A stretch of DNA of 64,000 nucleotides from Rubrolithibacter danxiaensis (GTDB lineage Bacteria > Bacteroidota > Bacteroidia > Sphingobacteriales > Sphingobacteriaceae): positions 186,001 to 250,000 of the forward strand of contig NZ_JBKOPS010000004.1 in assembly GCF_047272945.1 (NCBI RefSeq), in the 5' to 3' direction. The number at the start of each line of letters is the position of its first letter. Within the stretch, counting starts at the first letter, position 1. The notes under the pieces were generated by a model, which did no database searches, was not told the DNA's origin, and saw only the letters and a list, made by a program, of their open reading frames with translations. Both the position numbers and the translations under genes were made by a program. This document shows positions 34,344 through 43,712 of this stretch, piece by piece.

Positions 34344-36776
34344 ATGAAAACGCTTAAAATCCTGATGCTAATATTATTTACAACACTTGCTGTCAATACT
34401 GCGATGGCTCAAAACAACGGCAGTGTTGGAGGAAAAGTTGTTGATGAACAACAAAAACCTCTTGACTATGCTACCCTCAACTTATTAAATGCAAAAGATT
34501 CATCACTTGTAAAAACTGTTTTATCTGAAGTTACCGGTGATTTCAAATTTCAGAATATTAAAAACGGAGAATATCTGGTATCAGCCACAACAGTGGGCTA
34601 TAAAAAAGCTGTAAGCAAACCTTTTAAAATAGAGGAAACAAATAAAAACATAACGCTTCCTGCCTTTCAGCTACAAAATGAAAGTAAAACATTGGGAGAA
34701 GTTACCGTAGTAGCCCAAAAACCATTTGTTGAAAGAAGAGCTGATAAACTGGTAGTAAATGTAGAAGGAAGCAGTGTTTCTGTTGGAAATACAGCACTGG
34801 AAGTATTGCAGAAAGCCCCCGGCGTATCTGTTGATAAAGATGATAACATTTCCATGAACGGTAAAAGCAGTGTATTGGTGATGCTTGATGGAAAACCGAC
34901 CTACATGAGTAATGCTGACCTTGCTAACATGCTGCGAAGCATGCAGAGTAACGAGATTCAGAGCATTGAGCTAATCACTAACCCATCTGCTAAATACGAT
35001 GCGGCCGGCAATGGGGGAATCATCAACATTAAAACCAAAAGAAATAAGAACATGGGTTTTAACGGAACTTTAACGGCAGGAACCGGCTATGGAAGAACAA
35101 CAAAATTTAATGGCGGTACTAATCTGAATTTCAGAAAAGGAAAATTCAATGTATTCGGTAATTACAATTACGGAAACAACGGCAATAAGAGTATTTTCAC
35201 TCTTGACAGGATCGTAAATAATAAAGGAGTAATAACAAACTTTAACCAGGATAATGACTGGGACGCACGCCGGTATAACAATTCATATAAAGTTGGAGTG
35301 GACTTCTTTGTAAGCAAAAAGACAACCCTGGGAGTGCTTGCAAATGGATATAGCAATTCCGTTAACCAATTATCAAATAGTGGTACTCTTGTCCTGGATA
35401 AATCTTATATTGTAGGAAGTTCTATTGACGTTGATGGAAGGAACAAACAACGCTATGCCAATAATGCCTTTAACTTTAATACCAAAACAACTTTTGATTC
35501 TTTAGGCAGAGAACTTTCCTTTGATGCTGATTATTCTAAATACAACGGCGAAATGAATGAGTTCAGAGATTATTTTTATACCATTTCAAACGGATCAAAA
35601 AAACCATCTAAATACATCCATAACTTTGCACCTTCTGATATCGAGGTAAAATCGGCTAAACTTGATTACACTCACCCTATAAATAAAACATTAAAATTAG
35701 AAATAGGCTGGAAGAGCAGTTGGGTAACTACCGATAATAACTTAAAGTTTGATACGCTGCAAAACAACAACTGGGTTTCTGATGCGGGAAGATCAAACCA
35801 CTTTATCTATAAAGAGAATATTAATGCCGGATATTTAAACCTCAATAAGGAGTTTAAAACTACAACCGTACAGGTTGGCCTGCGTGCAGAACATACCAAT
35901 TCCAACGGCAATTCTATAACCCAAAATAGTATTGTAGAGAAAGATTACATTAAGTTCTTCCCCAGTGTTTCTGTAAGTCAGAAAATCAATAAAGATCATC
36001 AGTTAGGATTAACTTTTAGCAGGCGTATTGACAGGCCGAGTTATGATAATTTGAACCCGTTCATTTATATTCTTGATGATTACACTTATGAACAGGGAAA
36101 TCCGTATTTAAATCCTCAATACACAAATTCTGCTGAACTGTCTTATACCTTTAAAGGTTCATTTACTGCTGGTTTAAGTTACAGTAAAACAAAGAATGTA
36201 ATGACTCAGATTACCGAGCAAAACGATGAAACCAATATCACATACGCACAGGAAAGAAATCTGAATGATCAGACCGTTTATTCTTTAAATATATACGCCC
36301 CAATTCCTGTACAAAAATGGTGGAACATGAATAACAATGTGCAGGTGTTTAATATGGGCTTCAAATCTGACCTTTTTGGTGAATCACTTGACGTAAACCA
36401 AACCGTTTTCCAGTTAAATACTGATAACCAGTTTACCATAAATAAAACAACCGGTGCAGAGTTGTCTTTCTGGTACATGTCTCCTTTAAGATACGGCATC
36501 TTTGAGATAAGAAACTCTCCGGCTGTAAACATTGGTATCAAAAAATCTTTTATGAATAATAAAATGAATCTTAAGCTGAACATGAACGACATATTCAATA
36601 CAAGAAGAAACAGAGGCGCTACCACTTATGCAAACATGAATTTCAATTTCATGAACAAATGGGAATCAAGAGTAGCTAACCTATCGCTTACCTATCGTTT
36701 CGGAAACAGCAATGTGAAAGGAGCAAGGCAGCGTTCTACAGGCTTAGATTCTGAAACCAACAGAATGAAAAACTAA
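34344..36776 (+). CDS. TonB-dependent receptor, OMP_b-brl_3 type
   Basis: An 810-residue outer-membrane receptor. Order: signal peptide (1-22, ending AMAQ), carboxypeptidase-regulatory-like domain (about 25-110), plug (about 120-225, with VLVMLDGKPTYMS and IELITNPSAKYDAAGNGGI), and a barrel of the family-3 type containing FSRRIDRPSYDNLNPF. It lacks the SusC-type motifs and has no SusD partner. It may import or sense a small ligand. The next gene is its paralogue. The 189-base gap before it holds two short hairpins (34232-34251 and 34286-34302) but no clear promoter. Confidence 0.93.
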   Translation: MKTLKILMLILFTTLAVNTAMAQNNGSVGGKVVDEQQKPLDYATLNLLNAKDSSLVKTVLSEVTGDFKFQNIKNGEYLVSATTVGYKKAVSKPFKIEETNKNITLPAFQLQNESKTLGEVTVVAQKPFVERRADKLVVNVEGSSVSVGNTALEVLQKAPGVSVDKDDNISMNGKSSVLVMLDGKPTYMSNADLANMLRSMQSNEIQSIELITNPSAKYDAAGNGGIINIKTKRNKNMGFNGTLTAGTGYGRTTKFNGGTNLNFRKGKFNVFGNYNYGNNGNKSIFTLDRIVNNKGVITNFNQDNDWDARRYNNSYKVGVDFFVSKKTTLGVLANGYSNSVNQLSNSGTLVLDKSYIVGSSIDVDGRNKQRYANNAFNFNTKTTFDSLGRELSFDADYSKYNGEMNEFRDYFYTISNGSKKPSKYIHNFAPSDIEVKSAKLDYTHPINKTLKLEIGWKSSWVTTDNNLKFDTLQNNNWVSDAGRSNHFIYKENINAGYLNLNKEFKTTTVQVGLRAEHTNSNGNSITQNSIVEKDYIKFFPSVSVSQKINKDHQLGLTFSRRIDRPSYDNLNPFIYILDDYTYEQGNPYLNPQYTNSAELSYTFKGSFTAGLSYSKTKNVMTQITEQNDETNITYAQERNLNDQTVYSLNIYAPIPVQKWWNMNNNVQVFNMGFKSDLFGESLDVNQTVFQLNTDNQFTINKTTGAELSFWYMSPLRYGIFEIRNSPAVNIGIKKSFMNNKMNLKLNMNDIFNTRRNRGATTYANMNFNFMNKWESRVANLSLTYRFGNSNVKGARQRSTGLDSETNRMKN

Positions 36777-36796
36777 AGGGTGATAGTTTGTTGTTA

Positions 36797-36825
36797 AAAG
36801 TCGTTCGTTTCGGGCGGCTTTTTTT
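36797..36825 (+). terminator. Rho-independent terminator between receptor genes
   Basis: AAAGTCGTTCG pairs with CGGGCGGCTTT (three T-G pairs) over a TTT loop and runs into a T tract. It begins 20 bases after the first receptor gene, so the two paralogues are separate units. Confidence 0.8.
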
Positions 36826-36918
36826 GTTTACTTTTCAATATCCTGAAAACTTTCAGAAAGATTTGCGTTTTAAAAAAGAGCTTCTCATATTGAGGTTGTT
36901 ATTTAATACCAATTACAA

Positions 36919-39336
36919 TTGCGATTTCGGGGAGTACTGTTTTTAAGTTTATTGTTTTATTTTCCTTTACAGATAGAAGCGCAGGAAACAAAAATAATCA
37001 GAGGAAAAATTACACAACTTAGCAATCTCCCATTGGAATCTGTCAGCGTGCTGCTTGTACAGGCTTCCGATTCTACCTTAGTTAAAAGTGCCGTTTCGGG
37101 CAAACAGGGAGAATTTGAATTTTCAAATTTAAAAGCAGCAAAATATACAGTCATAACTACTCACATCGGGTTCAATAAAAAACGCTCAGGACCTTATGAT
37201 CTTACAAAAAAAAGTATCCTCGATATAAGTATTCAGCTAACACCGCTTAATCAGGGTTTAGCCGCCGTAACTGTTACAGAGAAAAAGCCTTTTCTTGAAA
37301 TAAAACCGGGAAAAGTTATTGTGAACGTAAACAACAGCGTTATTTCAAGTGGAAACAATGCCCTGGAAATCTTAAAAAGGGCTCCGGGAGTTCAGATCAA
37401 TCAGGATAATATTTATTTAAGAGGCAAGAATACTGCGCTGGTTATGATAGACGGTCATACAGTATATTTCGATTCGGAAAACTTATCTAATCTTTTACAA
37501 AATATTCAAAGTTCATCAATTGAACGGATTGAACTGATAAGTAATCCGCAATCAATGTACGATTCAGGAGGACCCGCAGGAATCATTAACATACAACTAA
37601 AAAAGGGACATAGCGTAGGTTTTAACGGCAGCATCAGCAGCGGTGCAGGCTATGGCGACGATTACAAACTAAACTCCGGCCTCGATTTGAATTACCGTAA
37701 GGGGCGTTTTAATATCTTCGGCATTTATAGCTACAATAACAATAAGCAACCGCAAACTACCGCTCTGAACCGATCGGTAATTTATAAAAGTTTGCTTACC
37801 CAGTTTGATATTGATAATATAGACAACAAACTAAGAGATAACAACAATTACAAACTTGGTTTCGATTACTATTTAGATAAAAATAATACGGTCGGAATAC
37901 AGTACACCGGCCTTTACAATTCTTTCAAATCCGTAGAAGAAAATCAAAGCATTATCAGCAATAACAGTGTTTTCGATTCACTCATTCATACCAATTCCTT
38001 TGAAAAAAGACGTATAGCAAGCAATGCCTTTAATTTGAATTATAACGGAAAAATGTTTAATAACAAAGGAGAGATTCATCTGGATGTAGATTACTTAAAA
38101 TACAACAGGCATTCTAAAGAATCATTGGATTATCAGTATTTTAACAGAGAGAACACCTTGCTTCGTCCCGCTGAGTATATAGAATACACCTCTCCGGCGG
38201 CATTTGATATCCGTTCTGCCAAACTTGATTACTCTTATAATCTTTCAACACATTCGGATCTTGATATCGGATTTAAGAGCAGTAGTGTTAAAAGTGATAA
38301 CGACCGGGATTTTCGACAGCTTGAAAATGGATCTCTTCGTTTAAACGCCTCATTAAGCAATCGTTTTCTTTTTCAAGAGAATATTCATTCTGCTTATCTT
38401 AATTACTCCTTAGATTACGAAAAAAATTCATTGGAACTGGGCTTAAGAGCTGAAAAGACAATAACAAAAGGTGAATCTTTAGCCGGAGTAGCGCATCTAA
38501 GCAGGAATTATACCGGCCTCTTCCCAAATCTTCAGTGGACCACAACTGTGAACAAAAATAATAAAGTTTTATTTTCGTATAGCAGAAGAATCGGAAGGCC
38601 CGCCTATGAAGATCTGAATCCCTTTTTATATTTCCTGGATAAATACACCTACCGTGAAGGAAACCCATATTTAAAACCGGAATATTCAAATAAGTTCGAG
38701 ATTTCTCATTTATATAAACAGAAATATGCTACCACCTTAAGGTACACTTCTGTTAAAGATGCTTCTTATATTATTATGGAGCAGAACGATTCGCTAAAAG
38801 TGACCCGAAATATAAAACGCAATTTTGACCGGCAATACACTTTTAGTCTCGAATTTAATACCCCTTTAAAGTTCACTTCCTGGTGGACAGGAAACCTGAA
38901 CATTGAAGGCCTTTACAGTTATTTTAACTATAATAATACGGAGGGATATGAAAACCAGCGCCCATATCTTAATCTGATTACTTCGCATAGCTTTTTATTG
39001 CCACACAACCTGAGTGCTGAATTGAGTTTTGACTACGAAAGTAAAAACGCGTACAGTATTTATACTTTTAAACCTACCTATATTCTGGATGCTGGAATGG
39101 GTAAATTATTTCTTGACAAAAAATTAAGCCTAAAGCTTTCCTTATCTGATCTGTTCAATTCAGACCGTTTTAATTATTACACCAGTCGTGATAACCTGAA
39201 TATAAAAGCTATTGAAAAAGCAGAAAGCAGGATTTTCAGAATGAATATTACTTATCGGTTTGGAAAAGAAATAGATAAAAATTCTTCCAGAAGAAGGACA
39301 GGAAATGAAGAGGAAAGAAGAAGAATGCAGAATTAG
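36919..39336 (+). CDS. TonB-dependent receptor, paralogue of the preceding gene
   Basis: An 805-residue outer-membrane receptor with the same order of parts as the gene before it: signal peptide (cleavage after IEA), regulatory-like domain, plug (IELISNPQSMYDSGGPAGI), barrel with YSRRIGRPAYEDLNPF, and a similar basic C-terminal tail (RRRTGNEEERRRMQN). The start is a TTG: an in-frame TAA at 36904-36906 rules out anything earlier, and the TTG gives a proper signal peptide. The pair looks like an old tandem duplication. Confidence 0.92.
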   Translation: MRFRGVLFLSLLFYFPLQIEAQETKIIRGKITQLSNLPLESVSVLLVQASDSTLVKSAVSGKQGEFEFSNLKAAKYTVITTHIGFNKKRSGPYDLTKKSILDISIQLTPLNQGLAAVTVTEKKPFLEIKPGKVIVNVNNSVISSGNNALEILKRAPGVQINQDNIYLRGKNTALVMIDGHTVYFDSENLSNLLQNIQSSSIERIELISNPQSMYDSGGPAGIINIQLKKGHSVGFNGSISSGAGYGDDYKLNSGLDLNYRKGRFNIFGIYSYNNNKQPQTTALNRSVIYKSLLTQFDIDNIDNKLRDNNNYKLGFDYYLDKNNTVGIQYTGLYNSFKSVEENQSIISNNSVFDSLIHTNSFEKRRIASNAFNLNYNGKMFNNKGEIHLDVDYLKYNRHSKESLDYQYFNRENTLLRPAEYIEYTSPAAFDIRSAKLDYSYNLSTHSDLDIGFKSSSVKSDNDRDFRQLENGSLRLNASLSNRFLFQENIHSAYLNYSLDYEKNSLELGLRAEKTITKGESLAGVAHLSRNYTGLFPNLQWTTTVNKNNKVLFSYSRRIGRPAYEDLNPFLYFLDKYTYREGNPYLKPEYSNKFEISHLYKQKYATTLRYTSVKDASYIIMEQNDSLKVTRNIKRNFDRQYTFSLEFNTPLKFTSWWTGNLNIEGLYSYFNYNNTEGYENQRPYLNLITSHSFLLPHNLSAELSFDYESKNAYSIYTFKPTYILDAGMGKLFLDKKLSLKLSLSDLFNSDRFNYYTSRDNLNIKAIEKAESRIFRMNITYRFGKEIDKNSSRRRTGNEEERRRMQN

Positions 39337-39366
39337 GTACTTTAAATTAAAGCTCTGACATTTTTT

Positions 39367-40266
39367 CTAACCAAACTTTCCTTTAATAAATCGTACAACC
39401 CGTTGCATGAAAGTGCCTTTCCGTTTTCTCAGGAAACCTTTTATAGCTTCGTACGCTACAGGGTTTTCCTCTACATGCTCGGGGAATTGCGTCACCGGAT
39501 CCGGATTAATTCGTACATGATACATATCATTTATTCCAGAATGCACCCCGGTACCATCGTGACCGATATTATTTATAAGTGAACGTGAAGGATTTAGAGT
39601 TAGCCCTCCATTAAGAAAAATCGAAGCATACCACCTGATAGCCCATGAATTATTTTTCCCTGACTTGAATTCCTGCATCTGCTTCCAGAAGTTCATTGTT
39701 CCGTCTATTGAAAAGCTGTTTATTTTCTTCTTGTCAAATTGCTTTGTCAGTTTATCAATATCAGGTTCAAACTGTTTCCAGGCACGCTTCCAGGTTGCCC
39801 AGCCCCAGCTGGTTGCTGCCCTGTAAAAAAAAGTTTGCGGCAAGTTCTTTCCCTGTAAAGGATACATGTATGCCCCAATATGCATTACTTTAGCATTTGT
39901 TTCATATCGTTGCAAAGCCTGGTTAAAGTACTGTAAGGTGTATGGCGAACTGATCAGATCATCTTCAAAAACAATTACTTTTCCATATTCGTCAACAAGT
40001 TTAGAAACTCCGTCGATAATCGAATTGGCCAGCCCCAGGTTAACCGGGCGTTCAACCACTTCTACTGACCTGAATCCACCGATATCTTTTATAAGTTCCC
40101 GAACCTCATTCACATTTTTGTGATCACCGGGAGTTTTAGGCCCGTCAGAAAAAACAAAAAGCCTGGATTCATCAGCAAGTACATTCTGTTGCAGAAACTT
40201 TAATGTACGGCGGGTATGTTCCGGGCGATTATAAACGAATAAGGCGATAGGTGCGAACTTTTGCAT
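39367..40266 (-). CDS. GT2-like glycosyltransferase
   Basis: A 299-residue GT-A-fold sugar transferase. It starts with PIALFVYNRPEHTRRTLKFL, has NLGLANSIIDG and the metal-binding VFEDDLISS stretch, and ends with basic helices but no membrane segment. The WGWATWKRAW motif near residue 155 is common in bacterial transferases of this group. It probably decorates a surface polysaccharide. It is convergent with the second receptor and next to other surface-glycan genes. Confidence 0.88.
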   Translation of the reverse strand: MQKFAPIALFVYNRPEHTRRTLKFLQQNVLADESRLFVFSDGPKTPGDHKNVNEVRELIKDIGGFRSVEVVERPVNLGLANSIIDGVSKLVDEYGKVIVFEDDLISSPYTLQYFNQALQRYETNAKVMHIGAYMYPLQGKNLPQTFFYRAATSWGWATWKRAWKQFEPDIDKLTKQFDKKKINSFSIDGTMNFWKQMQEFKSGKNNSWAIRWYASIFLNGGLTLNPSRSLINNIGHDGTGVHSGINDMYHVRINPDPVTQFPEHVEENPVAYEAIKGFLRKRKGTFMQRVVRFIKGKFG

Positions 40267-40392
40267 GTATTACAATAATATTTATTATTTCTCTCTAAAT
40301 CTTTTTATTTATAAATAACTTATTTAAGTATAAATATTTGTTATTTCAGTTTTTCATATTATCCTTGCTCAAAATATATTAATACAAACTCT

Positions 40393-40683
40393 ATGAAAAT
40401 TAAAAACCTAATCTTAAGCAAAATGATTTTGCTTTTTCTCACCCTTTCAATTAGTTGCAAAGAAGAAGTTGAATCTCCTACAAATCAAATTCAACAATTT
40501 GAGGAATTAAAAGCATTTTTATCAATAACACTTAATATACCGAAAGATAAAATTAAGTACAATAAAGAATTGAAACAGTTTTCAGTTCCCAATACAGTTT
40601 TCCGTGCTTCACTAAATGATGTTCAAAAACGATACGAATCCTCTAATGAATATCAGTTTCAGTTCCAAAATAAAGGTAAATAA
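40393..40683 (+). CDS. Small predicted lipoprotein, unknown
   Basis: A 96-residue protein, not recognised. A hydrophobic signal (MILLFLTLSISC) with a lipobox-like ending suggests a lipoprotein attached at the cysteine before KEEVES. The mature part is charged and mostly helical in appearance, with Asn, Gln and Lys rich sequence. It ends 33 bases before the frameshifted lectin-like gene and is probably transcribed with it. Base composition is distinctly AT-rich compared with the housekeeping genes of the window. Confidence 0.6.
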   Translation: MKIKNLILSKMILLFLTLSISCKEEVESPTNQIQQFEELKAFLSITLNIPKDKIKYNKELKQFSVPNTVFRASLNDVQKRYESSNEYQFQFQNKGK

Positions 40684-40716
40684 TCATATCTCTAAGACAT
40701 TACTATACTTACTTCT

Positions 40717-41774
40717 ATGAAAAAAAGACTATCCTTATTAGTTCATTACTTATTTTATTAATTATAAAAACGTCAAAGGCGGCGGGAATAAGTGAATTTA
40801 ATATACTTGCTCAGTATTTATCAGGCTCCGCTATAATAATCCCAAATACGAGTAATTCAACTCCTATAAAATTTCATATCGTTGCAAATGTTGACTTAAA
40901 AAGCACAGGTGGTTGGTATGATAACAAAATAACCGTAACATTAGTACATAAAACTTTATCAGAGGTAAACTTATCAGCTCCTCGATTAATTAAACCTTCA
41001 GAATATAACCAATACCAAGGCTTTGCAGATTTGGTTTTAGATGCTGTTATACCTGCTAATACTTACAATGGATCTGTGGTATTGAAATATACCTATATAG
41101 ATGGTTTTTCAAATCAAACAATTACTAAGTATAGTAATACTAAGTACTCCCTTACTACTTCACCAACACCTCCTCCTCCAACGTCGCCTACAACACCGGT
41201 ATATCTTTCTAATATGGTTGGTATTGACATTGCCTCAGATGACCATGTCTTTTATTGGGGATTAGATGGAAAAGTTTCTTCAGGCACTTCGACTTCCATG
41301 CAATCTTATAGTACGCCTAATGCTTATTCTATTCCTTCTGGCAAAAATTTCTCAAATATTATTGCAATTGCAACTTCCCATGTCGGCTGGCAATATGCTT
41401 GGTACAATGACGGTACTATGTCAGTAGGTAATACTAGTAATTTTGGTGCTTATATTTCACCTAAATCCTATATCCTTCCTCCTGGTAAAACTCCAGCAGA
41501 TATTGTAGGTATATCTATATTAAAAACAAACGATTATTGTTACGTTTGGTATAAAGATGGTACCGGATCTATAGGAAATTCTACAAATTTAGGTGCTTAT
41601 ACAACAACATTCAATTATACAATTGCTCCGGGAGAATTATATAGTAATATAGCAGAAATTGGTTTTGCTACGAGCACAGGAGCATGTTATGTCTGGTATA
41701 AAGATGGAAAGATGTCAGTAGGGACTTTTGCATATGATTTAGACGATTACATTCCTTTAAAGAATATGAACTAA
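40717..41774 (+). pseudogene. Secreted PLL-like repeat protein, frameshifted at A7 run
   Basis: The ATG at 40717 opens a frame that stops after 14 codons, while an adjacent frame stays open from before 40740 to 41774. With one extra A in the seven-A run at 40720-40726 the frames join into a 352-residue protein with a textbook signal peptide (MKKKTILISS, LLILLLIIKTSKA). It then has a beta-rich domain (about 24-145), a proline/threonine linker (PTPPPPTSPTTP), and four repeats of 48, 48, 49 and 43 residues. Each repeat has an aromatic-tryptophan pair, DG, S-x-G and a Pro/Gly end, as in PLL-family beta-propeller lectins. No ATG, GTG or TTG in the main frame lies early enough to give a signal peptide; a TTG at 41031 would lose it. 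Confidence 0.7.
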
Positions 41775-41820
41775 GTATAATCAGTATAAATATTACAAAA
41801 AGAGACACCATCATAAATGA

Positions 41821-41866
41821 AATGTCCCCAAAAGTTAGGAACTATTGGGGCATTTTTATTTTTATT
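41821..41866 (+). terminator. Rho-independent terminator after lectin-like gene
   Basis: AATGTCCCCAA pairs with TTGGGGCATT (one bulged T) over a 13-base loop and runs into a T-rich tract. It lies 46 bases after the lectin-like gene. Confidence 0.75.
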
Positions 41867-41915
41867 AATATAAAAATAAATTTTTAGCCTTATACAATTT
41901 CTTACTTTAGCAGCC

Positions 41916-42599
41916 ATGAGAGCTTTAAAAAAACTATTTTTAAAATATATTCCTCTTCATTATTTTAAATCATACACTTCGTATTCGCAGGAAGGTGAAG
42001 ATATGGTATTAAGATCTTTTTACGAAGGCAAAAAAAACTATAAAGGTTTTTTTATTGATGTAGGAGCTCATCATCCGTTTAGATTTTCCAATACCATGTT
42101 CTTTTACAAAAAAGGCTGGAGAGGAATTAACATTGAACCTACACCGACCGTCATAAAACAATTTAAAATTTTCAGAGGCAGAGATATAACACTTAATATA
42201 GGAATTAGCAATAATAAAGAGAAGCTTACTTTTTATTGCTTTAATGAACCTGCTTTAAATGGATTTTCAAAAGAAATCTCTACACTACGAGATCAGTCTG
42301 ATCGTTATAAAATTATTCAAACATTAGAAGTTCAAACTCTACCCTTATCTGAAGTCCTTGATAAACATCTGCCTGAGGACCAAAAAATAGACTTTCTTAC
42401 TATTGATGTTGAGGGACTTGACTTACAAGTACTAAAATCTAATAATTGGGAAAAATATACTCCCGAGTATATTTTAGTTGAGGATAGAGTAGATCTCGAA
42501 AATCTGGCAGATTCGGAAATATATAGATTCTTGAAAAGTGTTAATTATAGATTAGTTGCTAAAACCGAAAGAACGCTGTTTTTCAAACTCGTCAATTAA
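41916..42599 (+). CDS. FkbM family methyltransferase
   Basis: A 227-residue SAM-dependent methyltransferase of the Methyltransf_21/FkbM type. The SAM-binding motif is FFIDVGAHHP (near residue 46-55), followed by INIEPTP and the late motif IDFLTIDVEGLDLQVL. Such enzymes often methylate sugar hydroxyls of surface polysaccharides or glycolipids. It stands between terminators or convergent genes, so it is its own unit, close to a glycosyltransferase and a flippase. Confidence 0.9.
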   Translation: MRALKKLFLKYIPLHYFKSYTSYSQEGEDMVLRSFYEGKKNYKGFFIDVGAHHPFRFSNTMFFYKKGWRGINIEPTPTVIKQFKIFRGRDITLNIGISNNKEKLTFYCFNEPALNGFSKEISTLRDQSDRYKIIQTLEVQTLPLSEVLDKHLPEDQKIDFLTIDVEGLDLQVLKSNNWEKYTPEYILVEDRVDLENLADSEIYRFLKSVNYRLVAKTERTLFFKLVN

Positions 42600-42600
42600 A

Positions 42601-43644
42601 CTATTTACTATAGTGTTGAATATAAGTTCTTACTCCTGTTTCACGGCGTATTACTAATGAATCTGAAGATAATTTCACTATTTCAAAATATCTCTCCAAA
42701 TTGGTTCCTTTATCCAATACCAAATTACAGCCACTTTCATTAATTTCCCATTTTCCATCTAATGGAACGTTATCACTATAAACGTTATAGGTAGAGTCCG
42801 TGTTAATTTGGAAATACCCAATAGGATATAGTAAAGAAGAGGAAATGAGCGATCCTGAGTTATCATAATCATATGTCTCTGTATAAACATTTTTCCAGTT
42901 TTTATTTAACATAGGATTATTTATAAAGGGGCATCCGAGATTCATTGAAACATCGTTATAAGCAAAATCGCTAAAAACAATTTTTACTGCATTAACGGTA
43001 TTAGTTAAAACTGCCAAATTGTATTGATTTGCTACAGAAACTTTAAAGGTCTTAGTAAATGTTTGCCCTGTAGTTTTTTCTGTAAGTGACACAGCACCTT
43101 CTGTTCCTCCTTTTACATATAAATAATAAAAGTTGTTAATATAACCAAAAGAATAACTTGCAGCATTCGCTCCAGAGGGAGTAAAGGTTGGAACTGTACC
43201 CGCTTTAACAAAATCCTTATTGATTGTTATTAATCCATCACTTGTCATAGCCTGAAAAGATAATTCGCTATCGTCCTTTACAGCGTAGTTCTCATTAATT
43301 GCTTCAAATCGTATAAAAGTATCAGCAATGCTGCTTGTAGGTTCAGTATAAAGACTAATATCGTAAGTCCCATCGGCAACTGTAATAGTATAAGAAGAAG
43401 CGTTTGCAAGATCTAAACTGTCCTTAATCGAACTTATGGAAGAAGTAGTACTTGATTTTGAATTGAACTCAATGTACGCCTTGCCACCGAGGACATGTTG
43501 CCAGGTACTATTCAGAAATACATTGTTAATATTGTCAATCGCGATTTTATGAAGAGAATTTGAAGGAGCAGTTTCATCATTTTTTTTCGAGCATGAAACC
43601 AAAGCAACAAATGAAACAAACAGAAAATAGTAAAAATTTTTCAT
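42601..43644 (-). CDS. Large predicted lipoprotein, unknown
   Basis: A 347-residue protein not recognised as a known family. Signal YYFLFVSFVALVSC, with the lipid-attachment cysteine before SKKND. The rest is beta-rich with many Ser, Thr and Asn residues, and appears to have two halves: about 30-220, with Ig-like strand patterns, and about 230-347, which resembles a lipocalin-like module (NPMLNKNWKNV, ending GKWEINESGCNLVL). It is probably surface-exposed. It ends two bases from the convergent FkbM gene. AT-rich like its neighbours. Confidence 0.65.
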   Translation of the reverse strand: MKNFYYFLFVSFVALVSCSKKNDETAPSNSLHKIAIDNINNVFLNSTWQHVLGGKAYIEFNSKSSTTSSISSIKDSLDLANASSYTITVADGTYDISLYTEPTSSIADTFIRFEAINENYAVKDDSELSFQAMTSDGLITINKDFVKAGTVPTFTPSGANAASYSFGYINNFYYLYVKGGTEGAVSLTEKTTGQTFTKTFKVSVANQYNLAVLTNTVNAVKIVFSDFAYNDVSMNLGCPFINNPMLNKNWKNVYTETYDYDNSGSLISSSLLYPIGYFQINTDSTYNVYSDNVPLDGKWEINESGCNLVLDKGTNLERYFEIVKLSSDSLVIRRETGVRTYIQHYSK

Positions 43645-43712
43645 TTAGTTTAATTAATAGTTAAGCTAAATTAACAAACATTTACATACGAAGTTGCTTT
43701 CTTAAATAAAAT

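Noticed and set aside
36278..36625. 115-codon frame opposite the first TonB receptor
   Set aside because: It is antisense to the conserved barrel coding region, and hydrophobicity arises from the complementary codons.
41031..41774. Stand-alone gene starting at the TTG at 41031
   Set aside because: The same frame is open for more than 290 bases upstream and encodes a signal-peptide-like segment there. The TTG is internal, and a frameshift explains the data better.
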